This document shows, in pieces, positions 28,495 to 36,942 of a stretch of DNA of 64,000 bases. A program made the translations under genes and the position numbers. Within the stretch, counting starts at the first letter, position 1, and every line of letters begins with the position of its first letter. A model generated the notes under the pieces. It was not told where the DNA came from, did no database searches, and saw only the letters and a list, made by a program, of their open reading frames with translations. The stretch lies in NCBI GenBank assembly GCA_965227445.1, contig OZ245751.1, positions 124,001-188,000 on the forward strand, written 5' to 3'. The stretch comes from DT-110 sp030148525 (GTDB lineage Bacteria; Bacteroidota; Bacteroidia; Chitinophagales; Saprospiraceae).

Positions 28495-29543
28495 CAAATC
28501 AGCACGTATTTTTGCTTCAACTCCTCAATGGGCATTTGACTTAAACCTGCTGCCTTACTCAGAGAAATTATATCTTCCGCTAATGCTTTGTACAGTAATT
28601 GTTCAAATCGATTGCTATGCTCTACGCCGGAATAGGTGCCAAAACCATGTTCCATTCTTAAGTCTGGATCCTGGCTACGCCATTTCCAGAATCGAGCGGT
28701 AAGGGCTTGGGGGAAAATGCCCTGGTCCCGGCAGCGATATACGAGAGCAGCCAGGGAAATGCCAAAGTATTCTTTAACGGCAATTAATTCCGACAAGATC
28801 AGGTGTCTTCGTTTGCTGCCCAGTTCTTTGGTCAGTTCACCAGCCGGGATGAGCATGGCACCCGCGAACCGGTTACAGACTTTTTCGGTAAACCGGTGGT
28901 CTGCATCGTCGGGTAATTGGAGCAATAAGTGGCCTAATTCGTGCATGGCAGTAAACCGCTTGCGCAACACATCCAACTGCTGATTGAGGACAATAATGGG
29001 AATGTCTTCCCTGATCCAGGTGCTCAAACCATCGAACTGACGATCGGCGGTTACTTCGACTACTTTGATCCCGGCATCTTCCAGCATTTCCAGCGAATTG
29101 GGGATGGGATTGGTTCCAATATTCCAGGCATCGCGTAGTTGATCTGCTGCCAGTTCGGCCTCTTCGATGGAATGAATAGGCAAGTTGCTGAGCGGATTAT
29201 GGAATTGAGTATTCACCTGAAGGATATCTTCCAATTCCAGGTATGGCTCCAGCCGATCCAATATTTCCACTTTTACTGCCTCCAGTCTTTTTCCTTGCAG
29301 CTTAGCTCTTTTTCGAAATTCCACCTGATCCAAGGTGGCGATTACTGGCCTCAGGAAAAAGGAGGCAGATCGGTTAAAGTAACGAGCCAGGGCCACTAAA
29401 GTAGTGCTGTTAGGCTTTTTGCGTCCGTTTTCGTACTGGCTAATGGCCTGCTTGCTAACGCCAATGGCCTTACCTAATTCCTCTTGGGTCAACCCGCGTT
29501 GTATCCGCGCAGACTTCAGGCGATATGGGAAAGCAGATTGCAT
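28494..29543 (-). CDS. XRE-family regulator with ImmA/IrrE metallopeptidase domain
   Basis: Two-domain protein of 349 aa. An HTH_3 domain occupies residues 8-62 (LTQEELGKAIGVSKQAISQY), and a zinc-peptidase domain carries HELGH near 199-203 with the downstream CNRFAGAMLIPAGE segment typical of ImmA/IrrE. Such proteins bind operators and can be relieved by self or partner cleavage upon stress. It lies at the head of the R-M gene run and is divergent from the unknown 921-aa gene. A dyad (29554-29595) in the shared promoter region is a likely operator, so it may control itself and possibly both flanking units. Confidence 0.88.
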   Translation of the reverse strand: MQSAFPYRLKSARIQRGLTQEELGKAIGVSKQAISQYENGRKKPNSTTLVALARYFNRSASFFLRPVIATLDQVEFRKRAKLQGKRLEAVKVEILDRLEPYLELEDILQVNTQFHNPLSNLPIHSIEEAELAADQLRDAWNIGTNPIPNSLEMLEDAGIKVVEVTADRQFDGLSTWIREDIPIIVLNQQLDVLRKRFTAMHELGHLLLQLPDDADHRFTEKVCNRFAGAMLIPAGELTKELGSKRRHLILSELIAVKEYFGISLAALVYRCRDQGIFPQALTARFWKWRSQDPDLRMEHGFGTYSGVEHSNRFEQLLYKALAEDIISLSKAAGLSQMPIEELKQKYVLI

Positions 29544-29553
29544 GGTCGGACGT

Positions 29554-29595
29554 TTGGTTTACAATGTTGCGATTTAATATACAAAAGTAAACCAA
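29554..29595. promoter_or_regulatory. candidate operator for the XRE-ImmA regulator
   Basis: Perfect inverted repeat TTGGTTTAC (29554-29562) and GTAAACCAA (29587-29595), separated by 24 bp. It sits 10 bp upstream of the XRE-ImmA start in the divergent intergenic region. The distal arm overlaps the -7 box of the minus-strand promoter, which suits autorepression. Binding by this regulator is inference. Confidence 0.6.
29582..29589 (-). promoter_or_regulatory. -7 element TACTTTTG for the XRE-ImmA gene
   Basis: Matches the Bacteroidota TAnnTTTG consensus, about 40 bp ahead of the ATG, and overlaps the right operator arm. No clear -33 TTG at the usual spacing was found. Confidence 0.5.
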
Positions 29596-29688
29596 TAATT
29601 GTTTCCTGGGAAGAAGGATGAAAAAACAATGAATGAAACAAAAGCAGTCTGAAATCAGTACAAAAGGGCTTAGAAAACATCAAAACCC

Positions 29689-32454
29689 ATGCGTTACCAG
29701 GGTGTGATCAAGGAGGTACACAGGGAAGGTCGAAAACGAACCTATAAAACCGGCGTGATCTACTGTGTGGCTATAGGCGGCCTTGTCTTTTTCAAAAGAG
29801 AATTCATTAATCGAGCTCATTACCCAGGAGTATTCAAAGAAGGTGATATCGTATCTTTTGAATTCTCCTCATTCGAGGATCAGTCTACGTCAAAGTACAA
29901 AGGCCACGCATCAGATATTCGTTTTGTGCAATACCCCGTGCGAACGGAGGCATTCTCTTTCAGTCCGCAGGGTAAATTATTCGTTGGGAAGGTGACTGAT
30001 TGGGAAGGTCGCTTTGGCAATTTGGATTGTCCGACCCTGGTAGATAAGCTTGTCTTTTTATACTACACCAAGGTCACTCTAGATTTACCTACGAAAGGGG
30101 ATCTTATGCTCGTAGTGCTCGATGATAGCAGAATAGCTGCCTTTGATTACTACGCCTCCGAAGCGATACTCTTAAAACACGTACCGACTGATGTTTTATT
30201 TTCTGTTTTCCGGAAAAATTATGGATTAGAACACCGGTATTTGGGGCAATATATTGCAGGGCATCATCGACAGGCATTTCTCACCTGGATTCTGGCACGT
30301 TTTAATCCAAAGGTGGATAATTTGCGCAAGCTGAAAAATGTTTTAGAGGACTTCCCAGAGCCGGAAACTTATGATTTACCGGATTCTAAGCGTTTACCGG
30401 ATACGGTAGTAAAACTGTTATTGCGTTTGGGCTTCTTCCAGCCCAAGGATATTGGGTCAAAACTCTTAGCAGAATTCCTGGAGGAGCTAAACGAAGAAGA
30501 AAAACTGGAAATGCTTCGGCAGCTTTCGGAAGAAAAGTGTTTAAAAGTCCTTATGCGACTTGACAGGAATCTCCGTAAACGGTTAAAAGGTGAAAAGAGT
30601 GGACCAGAAGACATTTCTTCTTTTTTGGAGTTACTGGAGGCGATAAACATACTTGAAGCCTCTTCCCTGCAAAAGTCATTTAGCCGGAAGATCAAGAATC
30701 ATTTTCCCCAGTTTGAATACCTGCTCTCAACGATAATACGGTCGGATTTAGATACCCTGAGTTTAAATAATCGGCAGAAGGTTAAAAGGTGGATTCAACA
30801 ACACTGCGAGGATAGTGATTTTAGAGAAAAAATTTTTTCGATAGCGGAATCTCATCTAAAGAAATCCCAGGAGACAGAAGAGATTTACCATTTAGCATTT
30901 TTTGTTAATGAGCTTTTGGTCTGGCACAGGGAGGATGTAGCGAATGAACTTAGTACACATTTAGTCAGTAACCTGGAGGCATATCAGGTACTGATTTTAA
31001 AAGCGTTGGATGTCCCCATTAAGGAAGAATTCGCGTCCCTGCTCTCCGAATCTGACTACAATCAGGATCTTGCCATCTGGCTGCAAATACTCCGGAGTGC
31101 TTCACTGGATGCCAGGGAGTGCCTGGCTAATTCCCCTTTCCAGAAGGAGCCCATCGCCGTTGCGGAATTAAAAGAAGCACTAGGGAAAGTGCATTGGGAT
31201 ACCCAAATCGACGTGATGGAAGTCCTGAGCAACTTAACATTAATTGATTCGATCTTAACCGAAGAGCCAGATATGAAGGAACTGGCATTATGGTTATTCG
31301 ATCAGATACCCAAATATGCCGTTCATCATCTACAACTATTTATTGCTTTTCCGGAGGAAATGCCTCACAGTTATGATGGGTTTAGAGAACCTTTCAAAGA
31401 GTTGAGTTCAGGGGAGCAGAAAAGGTTTCGTGAGTATTTAAATAATTCCCTGCTGCAAAAGACCAGGGAGGAAGATGAAGAAGACAGCATTCCATGCCAG
31501 AAATACACAATAGAAGAAAACCACCTACTTTATCAGGCAGATATTCAAAATGTCCTATTTCGGGACGGATTAGTTTTCCTCTGCATGGAAGATGGGGAGT
31601 TTTCAAGTGGATTTTACGAACCGCTCGCGGTTGAAGCTATGAATGCCTGGAGACATGTGGAAAAATTACAACATATCAAATTGATGATCACAGTACGCAA
31701 GGATAATAGCGAAATACAAAGCATTATAGGCATTGATAGATTATGGGATGGGGTGTTAAATACCGAGACAAAACTAGGTGGAATAATAGATGTCGATAAG
31801 CCTAAGCCAGATCATACAGGTAATGAAGCGTATCCGTACGATCCAGCTTTTCGGGAAAAGGTCATGAAATATTTGCTTGAAAAAAGCGAAGCTGACTATG
31901 ACATACATCTTTACTTATCCAAGCATCAAAAGTCAACACACGCAATTTTTACTATTCCTCTGCCTGGGGACCAATACGTGCTCGTCTGGACTAACAACAA
32001 TTATCAAAGAGCGGCAGCTTGTCACCTTTTTCTATGCAATAAAAGGGACTTGCAGGAAAAGAGAAAGCGCCTGGAAGGTGCTATTAAAACCTTTCCAACT
32101 CTTCGCAGGTACTTAATTCACAATTTCGGTAAAGATGAGTATACTGACAAGCACCTACAGATACAATATCAGTTTCGCAGCTACCTTGGATACGTAGGTA
32201 ATGTGCGCAACAATCGGGGTGTTTCCGAAAGCTTTTCTCGCTGGAGGGAACGCTTCACGGATATGGTAGCTCAGACTGTTCCGGATGATAAAAATAAGAA
32301 CTTTTCTCCCTATTCAGTTGATTGGGACAAATACGGGGCTCAAATAATCCGCTATGTCCCAAGGACTAAACCACTACCTAATCATCTGGATCGTTTGTTA
32401 AAGGAATTAGACCTTTTAAACATGAAATTAGACTCCATATCCCAAACCTTATAG
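29689..32454 (+). CDS. unrecognised 921-aa protein, candidate defence effector
   Basis: I do not recognise this family. Residues 1-80 read like a cold-shock/OB fold (GVIKEVHREG, then TGVIYCVAIGGLVFFKREF, then EGDIVSFEFSSFED, KGHASDIRF). Residues 92-160 look like a second, more diverged copy (KLFVGKVTDWEGRFGNLDCP, then KGDLMLVVLDDSRIAAFDYY). Residues about 170-560 are helical and charged, and the C-terminal 350 residues are mixed alpha/beta (VWTNNNYQRAAACHLFLCNK, FRSYLGYVGNVRNNRG). No Walker, nuclease or membrane motif stands out. It is followed after 1 bp by the coiled-coil gene, is divergent from the XRE-ImmA gene, and is visibly more AT-rich than the flanking housekeeping genes, suggesting acquisition. 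A nucleic-acid-binding role is inference. Confidence 0.8.
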   Translation: MRYQGVIKEVHREGRKRTYKTGVIYCVAIGGLVFFKREFINRAHYPGVFKEGDIVSFEFSSFEDQSTSKYKGHASDIRFVQYPVRTEAFSFSPQGKLFVGKVTDWEGRFGNLDCPTLVDKLVFLYYTKVTLDLPTKGDLMLVVLDDSRIAAFDYYASEAILLKHVPTDVLFSVFRKNYGLEHRYLGQYIAGHHRQAFLTWILARFNPKVDNLRKLKNVLEDFPEPETYDLPDSKRLPDTVVKLLLRLGFFQPKDIGSKLLAEFLEELNEEEKLEMLRQLSEEKCLKVLMRLDRNLRKRLKGEKSGPEDISSFLELLEAINILEASSLQKSFSRKIKNHFPQFEYLLSTIIRSDLDTLSLNNRQKVKRWIQQHCEDSDFREKIFSIAESHLKKSQETEEIYHLAFFVNELLVWHREDVANELSTHLVSNLEAYQVLILKALDVPIKEEFASLLSESDYNQDLAIWLQILRSASLDARECLANSPFQKEPIAVAELKEALGKVHWDTQIDVMEVLSNLTLIDSILTEEPDMKELALWLFDQIPKYAVHHLQLFIAFPEEMPHSYDGFREPFKELSSGEQKRFREYLNNSLLQKTREEDEEDSIPCQKYTIEENHLLYQADIQNVLFRDGLVFLCMEDGEFSSGFYEPLAVEAMNAWRHVEKLQHIKLMITVRKDNSEIQSIIGIDRLWDGVLNTETKLGGIIDVDKPKPDHTGNEAYPYDPAFREKVMKYLLEKSEADYDIHLYLSKHQKSTHAIFTIPLPGDQYVLVWTNNNYQRAAACHLFLCNKRDLQEKRKRLEGAIKTFPTLRRYLIHNFGKDEYTDKHLQIQYQFRSYLGYVGNVRNNRGVSESFSRWRERFTDMVAQTVPDDKNKNFSPYSVDWDKYGAQIIRYVPRTKPLPNHLDRLLKELDLLNMKLDSISQTL

Positions 32455-32455
32455 C

Positions 32456-33514
32456 ATGGAAAGCAATAATGTAAATGAGCTGGTTGAAAAGATTCGAAAT
32501 CAGTCCCGAAAGCTTGATAATCATTTGAATGTGCTTAATGAGCTAAAAGAAACGGTCAGTAGCTTACCCGAAAGAATACAAAATTTAGAAACTGATATAG
32601 GGAAAATTGATGAGAATCCAGATGGCGTCCGAAAGCTAAGAGGAGAAGTTAAAGAGTCCTTAAACACAATCTATCATCGATTACATTTTTTTTCAGAGCA
32701 ACTAGGTAATCAGGAGCAGATCAAGCAGCTAAGCCTGGAGATTGAAGCATTGAAGAATCAGGTGCAATCCAAAAAGCTATCAAAGGAAGAAGCAGAACTA
32801 AAGGCCGTTAATAATAAGCTCGAGTTGATAGGGGAGAGACTCAATACATTGGAAAATGACCTCACTTCTAAGTGTCAACATCTTCCGACGATCGATGACT
32901 TTCAGGAGGAAGCAGCTATTGTACAGCAACTTATAAATCAAGCCAAGCGTGAGTCAGAGGGTATCTCTGAAATGCTCCAAGCCTTGCAGGGTGAAGAGCA
33001 TTTTACCCAGTGGCATGAAAAGCTGATGACAACCAGCAAGCGGTTGGCGTTTATGAATACAGCAGTGAACGGTATCCAGCGAAAACAATATGAACTGGAT
33101 TCTGCAATCACCAATATTCAGGGAGAAGTAGAGCAGTTGAAAACAGAAAGATCCTCGGATTCTATCGATAACGATGTGCGCAAATTGCCAGCATATCAGT
33201 CGCTTGCAGTTGAGCAAGAGAAAATAAATGAGCGAATGGAGAAGTTACAGAAGCTTCTTTTTCAGCTTAAATCAAATGTAGAGTCAGGTCTGGAAAAAGA
33301 AGAAGTTGATTTATCGGCAATCTCCAGAGAACTACGCATTTTGCGAGAATATTCACAAGGCATGCACGAAGAATATCTAGGCTTGCTGGCCAGCCACACC
33401 AAAAAATCCCGGAATAATCAGCGAATGCAATGGCTATTTATTCTGGGTGCGCTGTTTTTGGCTGCCTTAAGCACGGCCAAAGTATTTAGTGGGTTCCTGA
33501 GAAGTTTATTTTGA
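32456..33514 (+). CDS. coiled-coil protein with C-terminal membrane anchor
   Basis: 352 aa, no recognised family. Nearly the whole protein to residue ~320 is heptad-rich coiled coil (KIRNQSRKLDNHLNVLNEL, IERMEKLQKLLFQL-like segments); a single hydrophobic helix WLFILGALFLAALSTAKVF near 327-345 ends the chain, so the coil should project into the cytoplasm from a tail anchor. The ATG is 1 bp after the stop of the 921-aa gene, so the two are almost surely co-expressed. A membrane-tethered sensor or scaffold for the larger protein is a plausible but untested role. Confidence 0.8.
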   Translation: MESNNVNELVEKIRNQSRKLDNHLNVLNELKETVSSLPERIQNLETDIGKIDENPDGVRKLRGEVKESLNTIYHRLHFFSEQLGNQEQIKQLSLEIEALKNQVQSKKLSKEEAELKAVNNKLELIGERLNTLENDLTSKCQHLPTIDDFQEEAAIVQQLINQAKRESEGISEMLQALQGEEHFTQWHEKLMTTSKRLAFMNTAVNGIQRKQYELDSAITNIQGEVEQLKTERSSDSIDNDVRKLPAYQSLAVEQEKINERMEKLQKLLFQLKSNVESGLEKEEVDLSAISRELRILREYSQGMHEEYLGLLASHTKKSRNNQRMQWLFILGALFLAALSTAKVFSGFLRSLF

Positions 33515-33934
33515 TGTCATTTTATTTTCTCAAAAAAGTGGCAGTCAGAGCACTGATTATTCTACTATCTACTTCTATAATCTAACTGTCTCTAATCTAG
33601 CCTCTTCTCGAGACCGATTACTTTCCATTGTAAGAGCTTTTTTTATAAAAAATTGAAAATGAGTTGGTTTGTTTGGCTTTTCTCGTTGTGCTACACAAAA
33701 GTGCTAAAACGATTTGTCGACTTTTGACATGATTTTAACAGATTAATCACCCCCTGTAATCTCACCTTTTGTGGTGATGACTTGTGTTTTCCCTCAAGAA
33801 AAATGTTCCATGCAAGCAAGTTGCACGAATGCGACGTATACTGATAAGATATCCGGAGAAAGGTCAATGTCTGAAACCCGGAAAGTTGTATTCTGTGCTA
33901 TATATTACTTGAGTATAATGAAACGTCACATATC
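33515..33934. other. 420-bp gap with a CTA-rich heptamer array
   Basis: At 33561-33608 units TCTACTA, TCTACTT, CTATAAT, CTAACTG, TCTCTAA and TCTAGCC follow each other with a 7-bp period, ~50 bp after the stop of the coiled-coil gene. The rest is AT-rich, with no convincing gene; the upstream region of the truncated nuclease starts near 33900. Confidence 0.6.
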
Positions 33935-34123
33935 ATGAAAACCTTGGATGCCAAGTACGCCCACCTCTTCCAAGCTGTTGAACAGCTCGACTTTCCCGTG
34001 CCTACCATGTTGGAGGTCGGTGGCTATCCACATTACGAGAATGTGACGAGTAACTATTTGGCGTACTTCCTGGATCCTGCTCAGCCTCATGGAATGGAAG
34101 ATGTTCTACTACGTGCATTGTAG
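33935..34123 (+). pseudogene. truncated PD-(D/E)XK nuclease-family gene, N-terminus only
   Basis: A 62-aa frame containing ENVTSNYLAYFLDPAQPHGM and EDVLLRAL, the N-terminal signature of the PD-(D/E)XK superfamily proteins often found in defence loci. In-frame stops follow at once, and the catalytic D-ExK region is missing. A MITE copy lies 100 bp downstream at 34225, so deletion linked to mobile-element activity is possible. The nuclease assignment rests on the short signature. Confidence 0.55.
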
Positions 34124-34224
34124 GAAGCCATACCGATTAAGGAATCCTATTACCTCTGATGCAGAGGCGATAGCGGCTTTGGTTAAAGATGTACTGCATG
34201 GCCTTGCATAGCTCTTGCAAAACA

Positions 34225-34293
34225 TACCGACAACGAAGTGGTTTTGCTCCGCAGTACTTCGTGCTGGGACACCAAACCACTTCGTTGTCGGTA
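34225..34293. mobile_element. MITE-like element, copy 1 (short, single large hairpin)
   Basis: 69 bp from TACCG to CGGTA. The arms TACCGACAACGAAGTGGTTT and its complement pair over about 20 bp around a GC-rich loop (CTCCGCAGTACTTCGTGCTG). It corresponds to the right-hand hairpin of copies 2-4, duplicated at the left end. The right flank is TA, the left flank CA. Confidence 0.8.
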
Positions 34294-34362
34294 TAGGTGC
34301 AATAGTCTAAAATCGAAAAAAAAATCAGACATGGTCAGACCCGTAAAAATGGATATAGGAAT

Positions 34363-34782
34363 CTACATTACCTCCTTGATGAAACTTAGATACCCCCTAT
34401 TTCCACGCTCTTTACGCCAAAATCGAACCGATTCCACCAATCGATTGAAACAGGTAGCATAGAGAATAGGCAAGTTCGCTATGGGTGTTCCATTTAGCAG
34501 AATATTGGGGTTTTGTACTACATGGAAATCTGCTTCCATGTCTTCCCGCGTATCGATACTATTGAGGATTTCGTCAATTAAAGCCTGTCGCCTCTCGATG
34601 GTGGATAAGGGCTCCTCGCAATCTGTTCCTTGCGCAGATTTTTTGAAATAGTCTTTTAGAGCCTGGTAAACAAACTCGACATCTTTATCGTGAATCTTGG
34701 GGAACTCCTCCCCTAACATGGAAACGGTCTTTTCAACGCTATGCATGAATCCTTTTTGATATGCAGGTGGTTCTCCTTTCAT
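34363..34782 (-). CDS. hypothetical protein downstream of mnmE
   Basis: A 139-aa soluble protein of unknown function, 49 bp downstream of mnmE on the same strand. It is mostly helical, with an acidic centre (DSIDTREDMEADFHV-like) and a basic aromatic C-terminus (RLVESVRFWRKERGNRGYL). The ATG at 34782 gives the longest product; residue 13 (MHSVEK) is an alternative start. I see no membrane segment, signal peptide or catalytic motif. Confidence 0.6.
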   Translation of the reverse strand: MKGEPPAYQKGFMHSVEKTVSMLGEEFPKIHDKDVEFVYQALKDYFKKSAQGTDCEEPLSTIERRQALIDEILNSIDTREDMEADFHVVQNPNILLNGTPIANLPILYATCFNRLVESVRFWRKERGNRGYLSFIKEVM

Positions 34783-34796
34783 GGATGTTCATTCTT

Positions 34797-34826
34797 TGGT
34801 CTATAAATCTTTAGTCTAGCCTCTAA
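34797..34826 (+). repeat. short CTA-type heptamer array at the mnmE 3' end
   Basis: Units GTCTATA, AATCTTT, AGTCTAG and CCTCTAA with a 7-bp period, 6 bp beyond the mnmE stop. They resemble the array at 33561-33608 (both contain TCTAGCCTCT). Confidence 0.55.
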
Positions 34827-34831
34827 ACAAC

Positions 34832-36262
34832 TCACTTCCCGATACAAAAATTCGCAAAAATATTCCCCAGCAGGTCGTCGGTGCTGATCTCGCCGGTGAT
34901 CTCGCCGAGGTGGTGGAGCGACTGGCGGATGTCCATGGCCACGAAGTCGGAAGTGACGCCCTGATCCATGCCCTTAAGCACATCGGCCAGGGATTGGTCA
35001 GCGCGCTGCAGGGCCTGGTAATGGCGGGCGTTGGTGACGATGGTCTCGTCGAGGCTCACCTTCTCGCTGACCACGGCTTCGTACAATTTCTCCTTGAGGT
35101 AGGGAATGTTCATTTTGTTGATGGCGGAGACGGGAACCCAATTGGAATGCTCAATGCTCAATGATGAATGTTGAATGGAGTTTTCCCCGCCCACTTCGTC
35201 CTGTGGGAAAAAGTGTTCAAACTTCGTATAGGGGTTCAAATCCATTTTATTGGCCACCACGATGATGTGCAGTCCCGGTTGGTACAGTCGCTCCAGATCG
35301 GCCCGGACTTCCTCGGGCTGGGTGCTGATCACGTCGAAGACGTAGACGAGCAAGCTGCTTTGCTTCACTTTTTCCAGGGTGCGGGCAACCCCCATGGCCT
35401 CAATGGTGTCTTCGGCATCCCGAATCCCGGCGGTATCGACGATGCGGAACTGGACGCCCTGGATATTGAGTACCTCTTCGATTACGTCGCGGGTAGTGCC
35501 GGCGATCTCGCTTACGATGGCGCGCTCCTCGTTGAGCAGGGCGTTGAGGATGGTCGATTTGCCGGCATTGGGCCGACCGGCGATCACGGTGGTGACCCCA
35601 TTCTTAATGGCGTTGCCCAGACGGAAGGAGTCGAGCAATTGCTGCATTAGTTGCCGCAGCTTGTGGATGAGGTCGCGCAGATCATCGCGGTCGGCAAATT
35701 CCACGTCTTCTTCCCCAAAATCGAGTTCCAGTTCGATCAGACTGGCGAAGTCGATCAGCTTTTGCCGTAAGGCCTGTATCTCACTGCTAAACCCACCACG
35801 CATCTGCTGCATCGCCAGTTTGTGGGAACTGGCCGAGGAGGACGCGATCAGGTCGGCCACCGCTTCGGCCTGGCTGAGATCCATCCGTCCGTTCAGGAAG
35901 GCCCGCATGGTGTATTCACCCGGCTCGGCCAGGCGCGCACCCTGCTCGAGCAACAACTGGATCACCTCCTGCAGAATGTAATTTGAACCGTGGCAACTGA
36001 TCTCCACCACATCCTCCCCCGTATACGAGCGAGGCCCCTTGAACAGGGATACCACCACCTCGTCGAGCACCCGCCCCTGCGCATTGCGGATGGTGCCTAC
36101 GTGCAGCGTGTGGCTGGCCTGATCCGCCAGTTTTTTACTTGGAAAAACATCATCGGCAATCCGGATCGCCTCCGGCCCCGATAGGCGGATCACGCCAATG
36201 GCGCCGACTCCGGAAGGGGTGGCGAGGGCAACGATGGTGTCGGAAAGGTTGGAATTGGCCAT
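34832..36262 (-). CDS. mnmE: tRNA uridine-5-carboxymethylaminomethyl modification GTPase
   Basis: GTPase that, with MnmG, modifies U34 of certain tRNAs. The 476-aa product has the formyl-THF-binding N-terminus (TIVALATPSGVGAIGVIRLSG), the helical domain, an inserted G domain with GRPNAGKS (229-236), GTTRD (255-259), DTAG and NKMD (338-341), and the catalytic C-terminal CIGK. Between G4 and the G5-like VPVSA there is an extra segment of about 14 residues (SIQHSSLSIEHSNW, 362-375), encoded by five heptamers of a dispersed repeat family. The loop is on the surface of the G domain and the rest is intact, so the protein is probably functional. Confidence 0.95.
   Translation of the reverse strand: MANSNLSDTIVALATPSGVGAIGVIRLSGPEAIRIADDVFPSKKLADQASHTLHVGTIRNAQGRVLDEVVVSLFKGPRSYTGEDVVEISCHGSNYILQEVIQLLLEQGARLAEPGEYTMRAFLNGRMDLSQAEAVADLIASSSASSHKLAMQQMRGGFSSEIQALRQKLIDFASLIELELDFGEEDVEFADRDDLRDLIHKLRQLMQQLLDSFRLGNAIKNGVTTVIAGRPNAGKSTILNALLNEERAIVSEIAGTTRDVIEEVLNIQGVQFRIVDTAGIRDAEDTIEAMGVARTLEKVKQSSLLVYVFDVISTQPEEVRADLERLYQPGLHIIVVANKMDLNPYTKFEHFFPQDEVGGENSIQHSSLSIEHSNWVPVSAINKMNIPYLKEKLYEAVVSEKVSLDETIVTNARHYQALQRADQSLADVLKGMDQGVTSDFVAMDIRQSLHHLGEITGEISTDDLLGNIFANFCIGK
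35146..35180 (+). repeat. five-unit heptamer array inside the mnmE coding frame
   Basis: AATGCTC, AATGCTC, AATGATG, AATGTTG, AATGGAG: five 7-bp units of the same family as the arrays at 10024-10162 and 38731-38908. It encodes residues ~361-373 of MnmE, between G4 and G5. The reading frame is preserved. Confidence 0.85.
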
Positions 36263-36275
36263 GACTTACGTCCTG

Positions 36276-36309
36276 AATTTTTAATGTTTAATGCTTAATT
36301 TTTAATTAA
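36276..36309 (+). repeat. AT-rich heptamer array near the mnmE start
   Basis: TTAATGT, TTAATGC, TTAATTT, TTAATTA units with a 7-bp period, 14 bp upstream of the mnmE ATG. Related arrays are at 36815-36850 and 36905-36942. This one is at a gene start, unlike most of the others. Confidence 0.65.
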
Positions 36310-36452
36310 GGTTTCAGGTTAAAGGTTTGTTAAACGAAGGTAAACGTTTATAGACGTTTAACGTGACATTCTGCAACTGACCGACAATTGTGGTCTGGAC
36401 TTTAGTGGAATTTAGGCTGAATTTAGTGTCATTTCCACCAATTTGATTACTT

Positions 36453-36803
36453 ATGAAATCCAACCTCATACTGGATCGATCTTTTGATTTTGCTTTATCG
36501 ATCATAGAATTATATAAACAGCTACAAGAAGAGAAAGAATTTGTTCTGTCAAAGCAGGTTCTTCGATCTGGCACCAGCATTGGCGCGAATGTGAACGAAT
36601 CTACGGCCGCTTTTTCCCGCAAAGATTTTGCCTACCGGATGACCATAGCCTCCAAAGAAGCCCGGGAAACCCAGTATTGGCTCCGGTTATTACACCACAG
36701 CCAGCTTGTCGCCATGGACTACCAGCCCTTTTTAAGCGAAAGCGAAGAAATCGGACGAATACTTACTGCTATCGTAAAAACTACCAGAAGTAAGACTTCT
36801 TGA
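36453..36803 (+). CDS. four-helix-bundle protein (23S rRNA intervening-sequence family)
   Basis: A 116-aa helical protein of the family first seen in 23S rRNA intervening sequences and common as single genes in Bacteroidota. Signatures are SFDFALSIIELYKQL at the N-terminus, LRSGTSIGANVNESTAAFSR around 45-65, and KEARETQYWLRLL near 80. It is divergent from mnmE and the 3' end runs into an AT-rich heptamer array. Molecular function is unknown; the family often occurs next to mobile or repeated DNA. Confidence 0.85.
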   Translation: MKSNLILDRSFDFALSIIELYKQLQEEKEFVLSKQVLRSGTSIGANVNESTAAFSRKDFAYRMTIASKEARETQYWLRLLHHSQLVAMDYQPFLSESEEIGRILTAIVKTTRSKTS

Positions 36804-36814
36804 AAGAGTAATGG

Positions 36815-36850
36815 AATTAAAAATTAAACACTAAAAATTAAGAATTTCCA
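36815..36850 (+). repeat. AT-rich heptamer array after the four-helix-bundle gene
   Basis: AATTAAA, AATTAAA, CACTAAA, AATTAAG units with a 7-bp period, 12 bp after the stop codon. The same words are repeated almost exactly at 36905-36942. Confidence 0.75.
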
Positions 36851-36904
36851 TTTTGAACTTTGGGAGGTATCCTATTGATCCGAGTGTTAGCGAGTGTGTA
36901 GCTA

Positions 36905-36942
36905 GAATTAAAAATTAAACACTAAAAATTAAGAATTTCCAT
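36905..36942 (+). repeat. AT-rich heptamer array covering the 3' end of the mtnB-like gene
   Basis: AATTAAA, AATTAAA, CACTAAA, AATTAAG units. Read on the minus strand, the array supplies the last residues (GNS) and TAA stop of the mtnB-like gene. It is a near copy of 36815-36850, so the two likely share a recent origin. Confidence 0.75.

Noticed and set aside
34124..34362. Continuation of the PD-(D/E)XK gene in another frame
   Set aside because: The bases after the stop give no nuclease-like sequence in any frame, so a simple frameshift does not explain the truncation.
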